A DNA stretch of 64,000 nt, from NCBI GenBank assembly GCA_963556495.2, contig OY747722.1, forward strand, positions 19,890,001 through 19,954,000, in the 5' to 3' direction. The translations under genes and the position numbers were made by a program. Each line of letters begins with the position of its first letter. Position 1 is the stretch's first letter. Positions 9,669-21,156 of the stretch are shown piece by piece. Below the pieces are notes generated by a model that had not been told where the DNA came from, searched no databases, and was given only the letters and a program-made list of their open reading frames with translations. Origin of the DNA: Valencia hispanica (lineage: Eukaryota; Chordata; Actinopteri; Cyprinodontiformes; Valenciidae).

Positions 9669-12600
9669 ATGGTAAAAATCTTACAATGGAATGGGAGAAG
9701 TCTGATTGCAAATGGTCAAGAGTTTAAAAGATATATAGAAGAACAAATAGAAAAGCCAGATATAATATGTGTACGAGAAACGTGGTTAAATAATAAAATA
9801 GACTTTAAATTAGTTCCATATAACGTCATTAGAAGAGATAGGAAAGAAGGTAAAGGTGGAGGATGTGCTACATTTATTAAAAATTATATAAATTATAGAG
9901 TTGTTAAAATAGGGAAAGATTAAGAATTTATTAGCATAGAAATATTTATAAATAATAAGAGATTATATATAATAAACTATTATAATCCATGTAAGAAATT
10001 AGAATTAGATAAATTGAAATAAATTGAAATTAATGATAGAAGATAATAAAAAAAATATGTTAATTTGTGGGGACTTTAATGCACATAATAATTTATGGGG
10101 AGGAGAAAAAACAGACTTAAATGGAGAAGTAATTGAAGAGTTTATGGATGAACTAAATTTAGTGAATTTAAATGACGGAAGAGGGACAAGAGTAAATATA
10201 AATACAGGGAAAACATCAGCTATCGATATTACATTAATATCAAATGAGTTGGCAGGAAATAGTAATTGGGATGTTCAAGATAATTTAGTAGGTAGTGATC
10301 ATTATCCTATTTTTATAAAGATAAATGAATTTAAAAAATCATCAAATGGGGAAAGGGAAGGAAGATGGATCTTTAATAAAGCGAATTGGAGTAAATTTAA
10401 AAATTTATGTGAAGAAAATCAAGAGAAAGTAAATTTGGAGAATAATGTGGAAAAAATAGAAGAAACTTTTAGAAAAGTTATTATAGAAGCAGCAGAGGTA
10501 ACAATACCAAAAAGTAAGGGAAGTATGAACAGGAAAACTGTTCATTGGTGGAATCAGAATTGTGAGAAAGCAATTTAGGAAAGAAATAAAAGTTTAAAAG
10601 TACTAAAAAAGACTCATAATTATGACAATTTAATAAATTATAAAAGATTACAAGCAAAGGTAAGGAAAGTAATAAAAAGAACAAAAAGGGAAAGTTGGAG
10701 AAGTTTTTGTGATAAAATTGGAAGAACAACTCCAATAAATGAGGTCTGGGGAATGATAAGGAAAATGAAAGGAATTTATAGAGAATGGAATTATCCAGTA
10801 CTCAAAATAGGAGATGAGTTAGTTATTAAAAATGAGGACAAAGCAGAAGTATTAGCTAAAACTTTTGTTAAAATAAATAGTAATGAAAATCTATCAGAGG
10901 ATAGAAGGAAGAAAAGAGAAGAAACTAGAAGAAAATATGATGGAGAAAAGGAGGAAGGGAATAAAATGTCATTAATGGACATACAGTTTAGTCAGGAAGA
11001 ATTGGAAAAGTCATTAGGGAAAAGTAAAAAAACTGCACCTGGAAATGATAAAATCACGTATGAAATGATTAATCATTTAGGAAGTAAAATGAAGATGAAA
11101 TTATTAAGCTTATATAATAAAGTTTGGATAGAGGGACAAATACCAAAAAATTGGAAAGAATCATTAATTATACCGATACTGAAACCAGTAAAAGACTCAA
11201 GTAAGCCAGAAAATTATAGGCCAATAGCACTTACTTCTAATATAGGAAAATTATTGGAAAGAATGATTACAGAGAGAATGAATTATTATCTTGAAAGCAA
11301 TAATTTAATTACAAAATATCAAAGTGGATTTAGGACTGGTAGGGGGACAATGGATCCAATAGTATATTTAGAAAATGAAATAAGAAAAGCACAGAATAAT
11401 AAAGAGAGCCTAATTGCAGTATTTTTTGATATAGAAAAAGCTTATGATATGGTTTGGAAAGAGGGATTATTAATAAAGCTGAAAAGAATAGGAATTAAAG
11501 GAAGAATTTATGAATGGATTAAAAAAATTTTATTTAATAGAACTATTCAAGTAAAAATAGGAGACAAAAAATCTAAAAGTTATTTAGTTGAAAACGGAAC
11601 TCCCCAAGGCAGTATAGTTAGTCCAGTTTTATTCACTATAATGATAAATGATGTTTTTAATAATATAGGGTATGATTTTGGAAGGGCTCTTTTGCTGATG
11701 ATGGAGCTTTATGGAAAAGGGGAAGAAATATTCAGCACATACAGAAGAAAATACAAGAAGAAATATTAAAAGTAGAAAGATGGTCATTTGATTGGGGATT
11801 TAAATTTTCAGTGGATAAAACTAAAAGTATGGTTTTTACTAAGAAGAGAAATGCAGTAATAAATCTTAAATTATATGGAGAAAAGTTAGATCAAGTGCAG
11901 AGTTTTAGATATTTAGGAATTATCTTTGATAGTAAATTAATCTGGAAGGAAAATATAAGTAAAATAGAAGAGAAATGTAAAAAAGTAATAAATATGAGGT
12001 GTTTAAAAGGAACAGATTGGGGTACAAGTGTCATAGCATTAAAACAAATATATATAACAATGATTAGATCAGTGATTGATTACGGAAGTATAGTGTATAG
12101 TGCTGCTTGTAAAACTTTATTAAATAAAATTGAAAAAATACAAAATCAGGCATTAAGAATATGCAGTGGAGCTATGAAGTCAACTCCTATAGCTTCGTTG
12201 CAAGTTGAAATGGGAGAAATGCCAATTACTTTGAGATTCAAACAATTATTATTAAATTATTGGGCAAGTATACAGGGACGTACAGAAAAAGAGTTTTTAA
12301 TTGATAAAGAAATGTTTCTTTTTTGGGAAAATAGAAATGAAAAATATGAGAGTATGATTGGAAAAGCAAATAAATTAGCAAAAGTATATAAATTAAAGGA
12401 GACAAATTTTAAAAAGAAATTTATATATTCAGTATATCCAAAGTGGATATTTACTGGTTGTAGTATAGACTTTTATATAAAAAGAAAAATGGAAGAAAAT
12501 AAAGGTAAAGGAAACTGGGATAATATTGTAGTTAACAGATTAAACAGTATTCATAAAAATTATACTCCAATATATACAGATGGTTCAAAGAACCCAGAAG

Positions 12601-13418
12601 ATGAAAGAACAGGTTTTTCTTTTTATATTCCAAGTTTAGAAAAATATGTTAAAATAAGAACTCCAAACAATCTATCAGTATTTACAGTAGAATTATTAGC
12701 AATTTTATTTAGTTTAAGCTGGATAGAACAAAATAGAATTAAAAAAGGAATAATTTGTTCAGATTCTCTGTCAGCACTAGCGGCAATCAAATCAATAACA
12801 TCGGTCAGTAGGATAGATATTATCACAGAAATATATGAAATTCTTTTTAGATTGGATAAACTAGGAATAAACATAAGATTTATGTGGGTCCCAGCACATA
12901 AAGGAGTGGAGGGAAATGAAATAGTAGATTTTTATGCTAAACAAGCTACTAAATTAAATACATGGGTAGAGATTACTGTTAGTCACAAAGAAGTAAAACC
13001 AGTGATTAAGAAGCATATGATGAGTGAATGGCAAGAATTGTGGATAAGAGGAGAAAAATGAAGACATTTGTTTAGTATTCAAAGAAAGGTAGGCAACATG
13101 AAAATTATGGAAGTGAATAATAAAGAACAAACAATAATATCAAGATTAAGAATGGGACATACTGGGTTAAACAGTACTCTGTATTTGATGGGGAAGAATC
13201 CAACAGGCTTATGTGATTGTGTAAAAGATAAGGAGACCGTGGAACATGTAATGTGTTATTGTAGTAAATATATAACAAACAGGAGGATATTAAAGGAAAA
13301 GTTGAAAGAGAAAGGATATGAAAGGTATAATTTAAAAACATGGTTAAATTGGGAGTGCAGTATCTATAAATTAGTTTTAGAATTTATTAAGAAAAGTAAT
13401 CTTCTAGATAGAATATAG
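9669..13418 (+). pseudogene. I/Nimb-type LINE ORF2 (APE endonuclease, RT, RNase H), five lesions
   Basis: Starts at ATG 9,669 just after the ORF1 stop, reading MVKILQWNGRSL. Visible domains: APE endonuclease (RETW near 9,776, CGDFNAHNN near 10,064, SDHYPIF near 10,297); reverse transcriptase (YRPIALTSN near 11,218, FDIEKAYDMVW near 11,427, GTPQGSIVSPVLF near 11,599); RNase H (YTDGSKN near 12,575, VELLAIL, SDSLSALAAI near 12,760, WVPAHKGVEGNE near 12,886); and a terminal CDCVKDKETVEHVMCYC motif. Lesions: TAA at 9,921; a 10-bp tandem duplication at about 10,013-10,032 that shifts frame; TAG at 10,576; a one-base loss near 11,685 directly at the FADD catalytic box; and TGA at 13,059. Each is simple and local, so the element is a fairly young corpse and cannot make active enzyme. 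Confidence 0.85.
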
Positions 13419-13429
13419 TTTTTTTTTTT

Positions 13430-13517
13430 GTTTTTTTTCTCACTCAGGGATCTTCTTACTCTGACTCACACTCCTAGGTGAGTCAGAGTAAGAAGATCCC
13501 TGAGTGAGAAAAAAAAC
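13430..13517. repeat. perfect 40-bp inverted repeat (hairpin) in LINE 3' UTR
   Basis: Arms 13,430-13,469 and 13,478-13,517 are exact reverse complements separated by an 8-base loop (actcctag). The hairpin sits 11 bases after the ORF2 stop and before the conserved-looking 3' end that leads into the AAG tail. Transcribed RNA would form a very stable stem. It may be a LINE 3' recognition structure or a local fold-back duplication. Confidence 0.9.
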
Positions 13518-13574
13518 TAGGTAGGTGGCGGAAATGCACCTGAAAGTTGGTTGCCACCCGCCAATAAAACCAAA

Positions 13575-13746
13575 AAAGAAGAAGAAGAAGAAGAAGAAGA
13601 AGAAGAAGAAGAAGAAGAAGAAGAAGAAGAAGAAGAAGAAGAAGAAGAAGAAGAAGAAGAAGAAGAAGAAGAAGAAGAAGAAGAAGAAGAAGAAGAAGAA
13701 GAAGAAGAAGAAGAAGAAGAAGAAGAAGAAGAAGAAGAAGAAGAAG

Positions 13747-13776
<30 letters not shown>
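13575..13776 (+). repeat. (AAG)n microsatellite, about 67 units
   Basis: An uninterrupted GAA/AAG triplet array of about 200 bp directly following the LINE 3' sequence ccaataaaaccaaaaaag and ending at the right target duplication. Pure polypurine GAA tracts of this length can form triplex DNA. It creates artificial poly-Lys, poly-Glu and poly-Leu frames on both strands, which are not genes. Confidence 0.95.
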
Positions 13777-13777
<1 letters not shown>

Positions 13778-13787
13778 GACAACCTGG
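13776..13787. repeat. target-site duplication, right copy
   Basis: GTGACAACCTGG, identical to 8,264-8,275; it marks the 3' end of the Nimb-type LINE insertion. Confidence 0.9.
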
Positions 13788-14405
13788 TGCAGGTGAGAAG
13801 TAGAGAGCAGGTGAAGGTGATTAGCAGCTGGGGAGCGAAGCAGAAGCAGAAGGTAGAGGGGAAACAGAGGAAAAACAAAGGCATGAGTAGAAGAGAAGAG
13901 AAGACTGGACAGATAATTCTAAATGACAAAAGGTAAGAACTAACATCAAAGGTAACTAAGGATGAAAGAGATCTAGAAGAACAAGAGGAGCCTAAGATAA
14001 ACCTAAAGTAAAAGCACTAATGAATGTAACAAGAAGAAGAGGGAAACAGAACAGAAAGAAACACGAGTAAACTTTTGGACGAACTTAAATCAGAGAACAG
14101 CAATGCTAATCAGAAAATAAAGTAAAACAGAGCTAACAAATGAGATAAAGAAATAACTAATAAAAGATCAACACAAATTAGAAGTAGAAGTGACTGCAGA
14201 ACCTGACATAGATAAGGACTAACGCAAGAGTAACTCAGTTAAGACCTAAGTAAACAAATAATTAAAGATCCACAAACAAGAGAAACACAAAGTACAAAAA
14301 CACCTGAGGGTAAAAAGGAAAGGAGAAAACATAGTGGAGGGAAAAACTCAAAGTAGGAGGTAACTCAAACCACACAAACCCCCAAAATTCCTAACACTAA
14401 TAAGA
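13788..14405. repeat. right part of the interspersed repeat split by the LINE
   Basis: Matches 58,419-58,800 in order, for example tgcaggtgaga then agagagcaggtg then agcagctggg at the left, and cacctgagggt followed by tagtgga near the right end. Purine-rich with no coding frame. The family was not identified. Confidence 0.65.
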
Positions 14406-14439
14406 TAAGGTTAACTAGATGAGGAATTGAATTATACCA

Positions 14440-14626
14440 TTTACTGGCATAAAGCCGTAAAAATCCCTGTTTCAATTTTTTTTCTGCTTCACAATGATGT
14501 GCTTTGTTCTCTATGTTGGTTCATGAGCAAAAAATCCCAATAAATTACATTTTGTTTGTGGTTGTGACATGACAATATTTGCAGAAGTTCAAGGAATATG
14601 AATACTTTCACAAGGCACTCTAAAAT
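14440..14626 (+). mobile_element. solo Tc1-like 3' terminal fragment
   Basis: The segment with gcttcacaatgatgtgc, then aatcccaataaattacattt, then a gtggttgtgacatgacaa block and a gaatactttcacaaggcact end is the standard 3' terminal inverted repeat region of fish Tc1-like elements. No transposase precedes it. Confidence 0.65.
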
Positions 14627-14659
14627 AATTATTCACACATCCAATCAACAATGAAATTT

Positions 14660-14765
14660 CTACACTCGCTTGTCCATGCAAGGTCGCTGGGAAAGCTGGT
14701 GCCTATCTCCAGCAGGCACTGGGCGAGATATTACCTGGACAGGTTGCAAGTTCATCACAGCATTT
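14660..14765. repeat. fragment of a common fish interspersed repeat (possibly RTE/Rex3-type 3' region)
   Basis: The stretch around ggtcgctgggaaagctggtg, ccagcaggcactgggcgaga and ctggacaggttgcaagttca resembles a widespread teleost repeat that usually accompanies (ATCC)n tails such as the one at 16,495. The family assignment is tentative. Confidence 0.45.
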
Positions 14766-16494
14766 CAAATCACATCTTTTTTAAATACGAAAGTCAAAAA
14801 AGCTGTATAAAGCACCTACTCCTGCCACATGGTGGAGACAAAGAACAGACATTTCACATCTCGATGAAATTTTATTTTGTATATGAGCACCTCACAGTTG
14901 AGGTGGAACAAAATCTTTAAGAAATGAGTCAAAAATTCAGATGTGTGTGGAAAAATTAGAACAATGCAATCAAACATACTGTCCTGAGAGTTAAAAATAA
15001 AAGCAACTCTCAAGACTACTGTGTCTTGGATGACTGAGAATCTACACCAACTATCAAACACAGGGCTTTATGTTTGCGTAGAGACACAATATAACAACTT
15101 GTTTAAAGAATGAAAAAATAAAAAATAAATTAGAAAAACATGGGTAAAACTAAAAAGACTGAAGAATAAAAACCTAATGAAATACTGTTCACCTTAAAAA
15201 GTCTTCCTTCTTTTTTTTTTAAAACTGCTAAAAAAAAGTTTTCCTTCTACAGTTATGGAAATATGTATAAGCTTAACATGTTTTCAAACTCTTTTCTTTT
15301 GTTGAACTAAAAATTATGAAGAATACATCAGATAAGAAAAAAATAACTTGACTTTACAGACCCTAAAGGCAGATGATGTTTTGTGAAACCAATTTCGATA
15401 AATCAGATATTGGCCTAATATTGCAAAGCTATAAACATTTTGACATGATTATCTTGCAGTCATGTGCAGCAGAAATAGAAATGACAGCTGAGAAATCAGG
15501 CAGTGTAAGAGTCTGGATGCTCTATGAGACAAGAATAATGTCCTGCTTTTGCTTCCTGACTGTAGACCACAGCAGGAGTTTCCAGCTTCTTCTTCTTTTG
15601 ACACAGAATGGCAATGCACAACCCTATTGACAACATCTATGGGGAAAAAGTGAGAAAGAATTTACTTCTAGTCCCATTTCCATGTCATGCACTGCTTCAA
15701 ATTGAGTTTCAGTGTTTGGACATGGGAAGAAATGGACAAATAATGGGTTAAAATCAATTGGGTTTTTGTTAAAACTAACCAGTTGCACAATATTCAGCTA
15801 GTCATTAAGCTCTATTATTATCTAAGAAACCTACCTGAAAACGTTGCTATTGTGAGAACTTTTAACATAAATTAAAATCTCTTTGTTCAAGTAATTTAAT
15901 GTAAGCAGTACCAAAGTGATATGTAATATGTGTCTCAGCTACAAAAGGCAGGGATATCAAAAACGATAACGTTTTTATAAACAGATAGTCAAAAAAAGGA
16001 ATCACAATAAGTACATTGAGACTTACAATGTATACATAATACATACACATAATAATATAAATCTCACCCTGATGCCAGACAGTATATTAAGATGATACAT
16101 GCTTTCTGCGATCATGACTGACAGACAGGGCTAAAAAGGAGAAAACGTGGATAAATACAATGTGTCATGACAAATCTTTCTTTAAATGATTTATTTAAAA
16201 ATTATTGTGTAAAGGAATTTTCTCTCTTCCAAAAATTGTTAATATTGAAAACATTCAAAGTAAGGGGATGAAAAGGAGATAAGGGGTTCACAAACACTGA
16301 GCAAATGTCTGAAAACGTTTAGAATCTGCATTAAATATTTTACAGATCTCGACACAGATGGAACAGAAAACAGATTATGAAAAATATAAACGTTTTCTGA
16401 CTTTGTTCCCTGTGCAATTGTCCAAAGTGACAAGTATGGTATATGGACTGAATGTATACAGCATTCTTCTAATCATAATAACCACTCAAAGGGT
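14766..16494. other. AT-rich intergenic DNA, no gene supported
   Basis: Short frames only (for example 15,373-15,630). No domain, splice-consistent exon set or recognised repeat. Confidence 0.4.
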
Positions 16495-16580
16495 ATCCAT
16501 CCATCCATCCATCCATCCATCCATCCATCCATCCATCCATCCATCCATCCTCTTCCTAGCCTTTGGACAGTGGGAACCAA
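16495..16580. repeat. (ATCC)n microsatellite with adjacent repeat remnant
   Basis: About 14 ATCC units at 16,495-16,550, followed by a ctttggacagtgggaa motif that commonly accompanies the same fish repeat family seen at 14,660-14,765. Confidence 0.85.
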
Positions 16581-17119
16581 ATGATTCTTTTTATCATATT
16601 CTAAAATTAAAATATATAACAGCAAAAAAATACATTATATTGAACCCTTAGAGGTTGTTTATTAATTCCAATTTGACAATATTGTGCAAAAAGGAGGATC
16701 TTTTTGGTCATTACCTTTGCGTATATCAAGACAGACTGACCTCCCACAATACCTTCCACCTAGGAAATGTTGACATGAATTATTAGATAAGTAGAGTATT
16801 CTTTGTGACATTACCCAATGAACACTACCCAAAAGGCTCCTCAAAATAACTCTCAAAGGCAAGTATAATTATGTAATATTTAATTTGTTTGAATAAACGT
16901 TTGTAAAACTTTAGAGGCCATATATAAATGTTAAACCCTTTTCTTTTCAATTATACTCAGGTTTATAACACAGTTATATTGGTTAAAATATCCAATTTGT
17001 TGGCACCTACACCGAATGCAGTGCCTTAGTTTCAATGATTCAGGTCTAATTACCAGCTGCTGTAAACATATGTGCACACAGGACTGTTCAAGTTTCTTTA
17101 GATATGTATATATAAGATT

Positions 17120-17763
<644 letters not shown>

Positions 17764-17991
17764 GGCCCGTTTCACAAAGCAGGTTTAGTGAAAACCCTGA
17801 CATAGTTAACCCTGAGATGAAGGAAACTCTGGTTTTTCAGTTTCACAAAGCGAGTTCAGCATATCTCTGAGTCACTTACCTGGGCAACCTACTCCGTGAA
17901 ACTTACCTGCACCCTGGCAGGTTTGCTTCACATAACTGTAAGTTTCTCCTGCTCTTAAGTTGAAGCCTGCAGTCTGAAAGCAGTGGCAGAC

Positions 17992-19270
17992 ATGGCGCGT
18001 TTGTTTCTTGAGCCTGTTGATGTGGAACTGCAGATACTCCGCAGAAATCTCCATCGGGAGAGGATGATCTAAACCCAGAGTGGATGTTTTATCACTCCCT
18101 GATGAGTACCTGATTGAGCTTTTTTCTCGAGCATCAATAATTTATTTAAACAACATTCTCTGCCCACACATTTCTCACGTGACTTATTGTGGAAATGCTC
18201 TCCGCTCCCAGCAAATTCTTTGTATTGCACTTCGGGGTTTTTTTTGCGAATGGGAGTTTTTCGTATAACATCAGTGATGCAGAGCATGTTTCCAAGGCAA
18301 CCGTCTGTATGGCTGTCAGAAATGTGACCCTTGCACTGAAGCGACGACTGTACACGTTTGTGGTTTTTCCAGGTCACAGAACCACCTCTCCACCACATCT
18401 CAAGGAAGGGTTTCACAGAATTGCAGGTATCAGTGTAAGCAATAATTAATGTCGTGTCATAAAGCTTGGAGACTGGAAGCACTCATCGAATTTGATATAT
18501 TTTAGAGTTTCCAGGTGTGATTGGCTGCATCGATGGAACTCATATTCCCATCATATCTCCTTCAATAAATGGAGATTATGTGAATAGGAGATCTGTCCAC
18601 AGCATTAATGTACAGGTAAGCCTAAATAATATCTTCACATTCCAAATGAAATAAACCTCAAAATACAGCTGCTGCAGCTAATTATTTTTCTCAACTGTGA
18701 AGATCATTAGTGATGCAGAATATCTGATCAGCAATGTGGAAGCAAAGTGGCCTGGGTCTGTGCATGACTCGAGAATTTTTCGTGAGTCCACACTGAGTGA
18801 CAGATTTGGCCGTGGTGAGTTTATATACAGTATAGCTATATCCTATGATCACTATTCTATTTCCTCCTATTGCAACCGAAATGTTAAATTGTATCTTGTA
18901 TTATCATAGGAGAGTTTGATGGTTACCTTCTGGGAGACAGAGGGTATCTCTGCCAGCGCCATCTGCTGACCCCTTAGAGCCCAGCCCACAGCAATGCTAC
19001 AACGTAGTTCATTGCAGAACACGAGCCAGGGTGGAGATGACCATTGGGATGCTCAAGGCCTGATTGCAGTGGCTTTGTATGCTCAGGGTCACCCCAGAAA
19101 GGGCTTGTGACATCAATGTGGCATGTGTAATCCTACACAACATTGCAACAATTAGAAGGGAACAATGTCCTACCCTTTCCCCTGATGATACAGACAATAA
19201 TCCCAACCACCCTGCTGATGCACAAGATGGGAGAGCTATTAGACACATAGTCTGCTACAATCATTTTTAA
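17992..19270 (+). pseudogene. PIF/Harbinger transposase relic
   Basis: Pieces of a Harbinger DDE transposase appear in order on the + strand. The N-terminus starts at ATG 17,992 (MARLFLEPVDVELQILRRNL), then SLPDEYLIELF near 18,092 and SQQILCIALR near 18,206. The first catalytic Asp is in [10 protein letters not shown] (codon 18,532-18,534), followed by SVHDSRIF with the second Asp at 18,766-18,768 and a DGYLLGDRGY block near 18,917. The C-terminal VTPERACDINVACVILHNIA, with the presumed catalytic Glu, is in the frame ending at 19,270. Stops, frameshifts and gaps between blocks (some may be former introns, e.g. around 18,430-18,505 and 18,615-18,700) break the frame. The enzyme would cut and paste the element; this copy cannot. 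Confidence 0.8.
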
Positions 19271-20337
19271 CTGAAACATCACCTCCCCAGAGACATAAAA
19301 AGACAAAAGGCCTCTTATTTTTTGAAGTCTCCTTAATTTCCTGCAAGTACAAATGTTGTACAGTTAATCTTTTGTTGTTTAAACAATAAAACATCATCCA
19401 ACTGTGGGCACATCACCCACCTTTAACTGATGGTCCAGCAGTTGAATTTCCATTTGTGTTTATTTCATCAGCAGCTTTATGTGCTCCATTTTCAAAATAG
19501 ATTTTTCTATTTGTTTTTTCAAGTACACCTTATATAGTTGCTCTACATGGTGCTATAGGAACACAAATGAAGTTGAATTTTATAGTGCCATGTCTATTTA
19601 GTGTCATAGTAAGATGTGGGTCGATGCTGAACAGTATTCCTACTGAGGTAAGCTGTGCTGTGGGGGTTGATGGACCCACTTCCTCACTGATGGACCCTCT
19701 GTAATTTTCAGCATTGCTCTGTTGGAGAGAAAGAAGCTGCAAGTTGTATTGCAGAACAACACTATCATTTACTGAAACCAAAGTTATTTTACAAAAAGTG
19801 TGGACCTCAACAGGCCTCTCTGCATCTTCCCTCTCTGTGGCGGCTGATCAGGTGTCTTCATCCTCCTGTAATGAAACATAATGTGTTATATTCCACCCAT
19901 TAATAAAACTCTATGGAATATTAATTGTAGCTACTTACAACAGTGTGGAAGTATGTTATAGTAGAGGGCAACAAAAGACAGATTACACCATCAGTGACAG
20001 GTAGAAGAAGATTGGTCAGCTGATTACCCAGAAAAGTGCCCCACATATTTTATTTATTTAAATACAGAGTCAATCTTAGAAGAGATTGATATCTGAGAGC
20101 AACAGCAGTCAATTACACAGAACTGTAGCCTACAGATGAATCGATGGCCATCTTACATATGCCATTCATTTGAATAACTTACCTCTTATGTAGGCTCTTG
20201 TGTCCTGAGGCGTGGCTGGGTCCGATGAGCACCTGTTGGGTTGCACCTGTGCGCTCAAACAGACATATAGAATATAAATGTTGAATGAGTGGAACATTCA
20301 AGACCAAACTTTTTTTTTTCCTTCTAATTAACACTCA

Positions 20338-20515
20338 CGCATTGACTTGATCAGCAATTTTCTGCCACACAAGCTCTCTCTCTCTCATTTGCTGCTGCCA
20401 CAGTATTGCTTTTTTTTATATGCTCATTTTCTGCACAGGCATTCATTAATATATCTAATTCCACTGGAGAGAAGGAGGATCTAACCTTGGTTCCACTTGT
20501 TGCCTTGGTGAATCA
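20338..20515 (-). pseudogene. Harbinger Myb/SANT-like DNA-binding protein relic
   Basis: Read on the minus strand, this gives FSPVELDILMNACAENEH, then NTVAAANERERA and, after a frameshift, VWQKIADQVNA. That is the trihelix/Myb-SANT pattern of the second Harbinger protein, which binds the element ends and brings in the transposase. It lies convergent to the transposase inside the same element, as expected. It has a frameshift and no complete start or stop. Confidence 0.65.
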
Positions 20516-20754
20516 TGTTATCTGTGTCCCATTGATGAGGCCTTTTTATATCCTCATGAACAAATATAACTCATGGTAACTTTGACTCAGAGTTGATTGA
20601 ACTAATTCTTAACAGCTGCTCCAAAACCGAAAACTCAGAAACTAACAACTCAGAGTTGGTGGACCTAGAGTTCAGGCTTTGAGTCAGAGTTTGTTACCCC
20701 TGCTTTGTGAAACAGGCCTGGTCTGCCATTCAGCTCAGCTTTCATGCATTGTTG

Positions 20755-21110
20755 GAGGGGGGCATCGGCTGGGATGATGCTCCAGGTAACTGAACGTTCT
20801 CAGTGTCCTGTTATAAACTTAGTACTTTCTTTAACATAGAAAGTACTCTTACATCAGTTATTTTATTGTTTTTGTGTTTCTGCTCTGTCTTCTCAAACCC
20901 CCAGTTGGTCGTGACTGTTGGCCACTTGCAATGAGCCAGGTTCTGCTGGAGGTTTCTTCCTGTTAAAGGGGAGGTTTTCCACTCCACTGTTGCTGCATAC
21001 TTGCTCAGTATGAGGGATTGCTGTGAAGTCAACAACACTGTGAATATCAGATGCATCCTTGTTAATAGGACAGATGCTGTGAGTAATCTTTAGTCTGGGA
21101 ATTTGAACAT
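20755..21110 (+). mobile_element. 3' UTR fragment of a LINE (same family as 59.65-60.72 kb)
   Basis: Blocks such as ctgggatgat, gtgtcctgttat, gtgtttctgctctgtcttct, caaacccccag, ttcctgttaaaggggag and ttgctcagtatgagggattg occur in the same order in the inverted sequence at 59,850-60,110, where they follow a LINE ORF2 C-terminus. This copy keeps only the 3' UTR, in + orientation, and lacks the tail repeat. Confidence 0.7.
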
Positions 21111-21156
21111 TATAATTGAATTACTTTGTTCTTTGTGGGAAGCTTGTTAGTTTGCC

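Larger units (their letters stand above)
8276..13775 (+). mobile_element. full-length I/Nimb-type LINE with RNase H domain, inactivated
   Basis: A 5.5-kb non-LTR retrotransposon bounded by an exact 12-bp target-site duplication. It has a short 5' UTR, an intact ORF1 with three zinc knuckles, ORF2 with endonuclease, reverse transcriptase, RNase H and a C-terminal Cys/His motif (broken in five places), a hairpin-containing 3' UTR, and an (AAG)n tail. Zinc-knuckle ORF1 plus RNase H in ORF2 is the architecture of the I superfamily, including fish Nimb elements; the clade assignment is inferred from architecture only. It interrupts an older repeat whose uninterrupted relative lies at 58.2-58.8 kb. 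Confidence 0.85.
17764..20718 (+). mobile_element. PIF/Harbinger DNA transposon, decayed but with both genes traceable
   Basis: A 2,955-bp element with terminal inverted repeats (left 17,764-17,783, GGCCCGTTTCACAAAGCAGG; right 20,699-20,718 in inverted form with one mismatch) and a 3-bp duplication TGG on both sides (17,761-17,763 and 20,719-20,721). Three-base duplications are the Harbinger hallmark, though TWA is the more usual target. Inside lie a transposase relic (+) and a Myb/SANT-like relic (-), the two proteins Harbinger elements need. Subterminal copies of the TIR motif (tttcacaaagcgagttcag near 17,842) are also present. Confidence 0.85.

Noticed and set aside
13483..13929. Frames encoding long poly-Lys, poly-Glu or poly-Leu runs across the GAA array
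   Set aside because: They are translations of a triplet microsatellite in each frame and strand, with no independent coding evidence.
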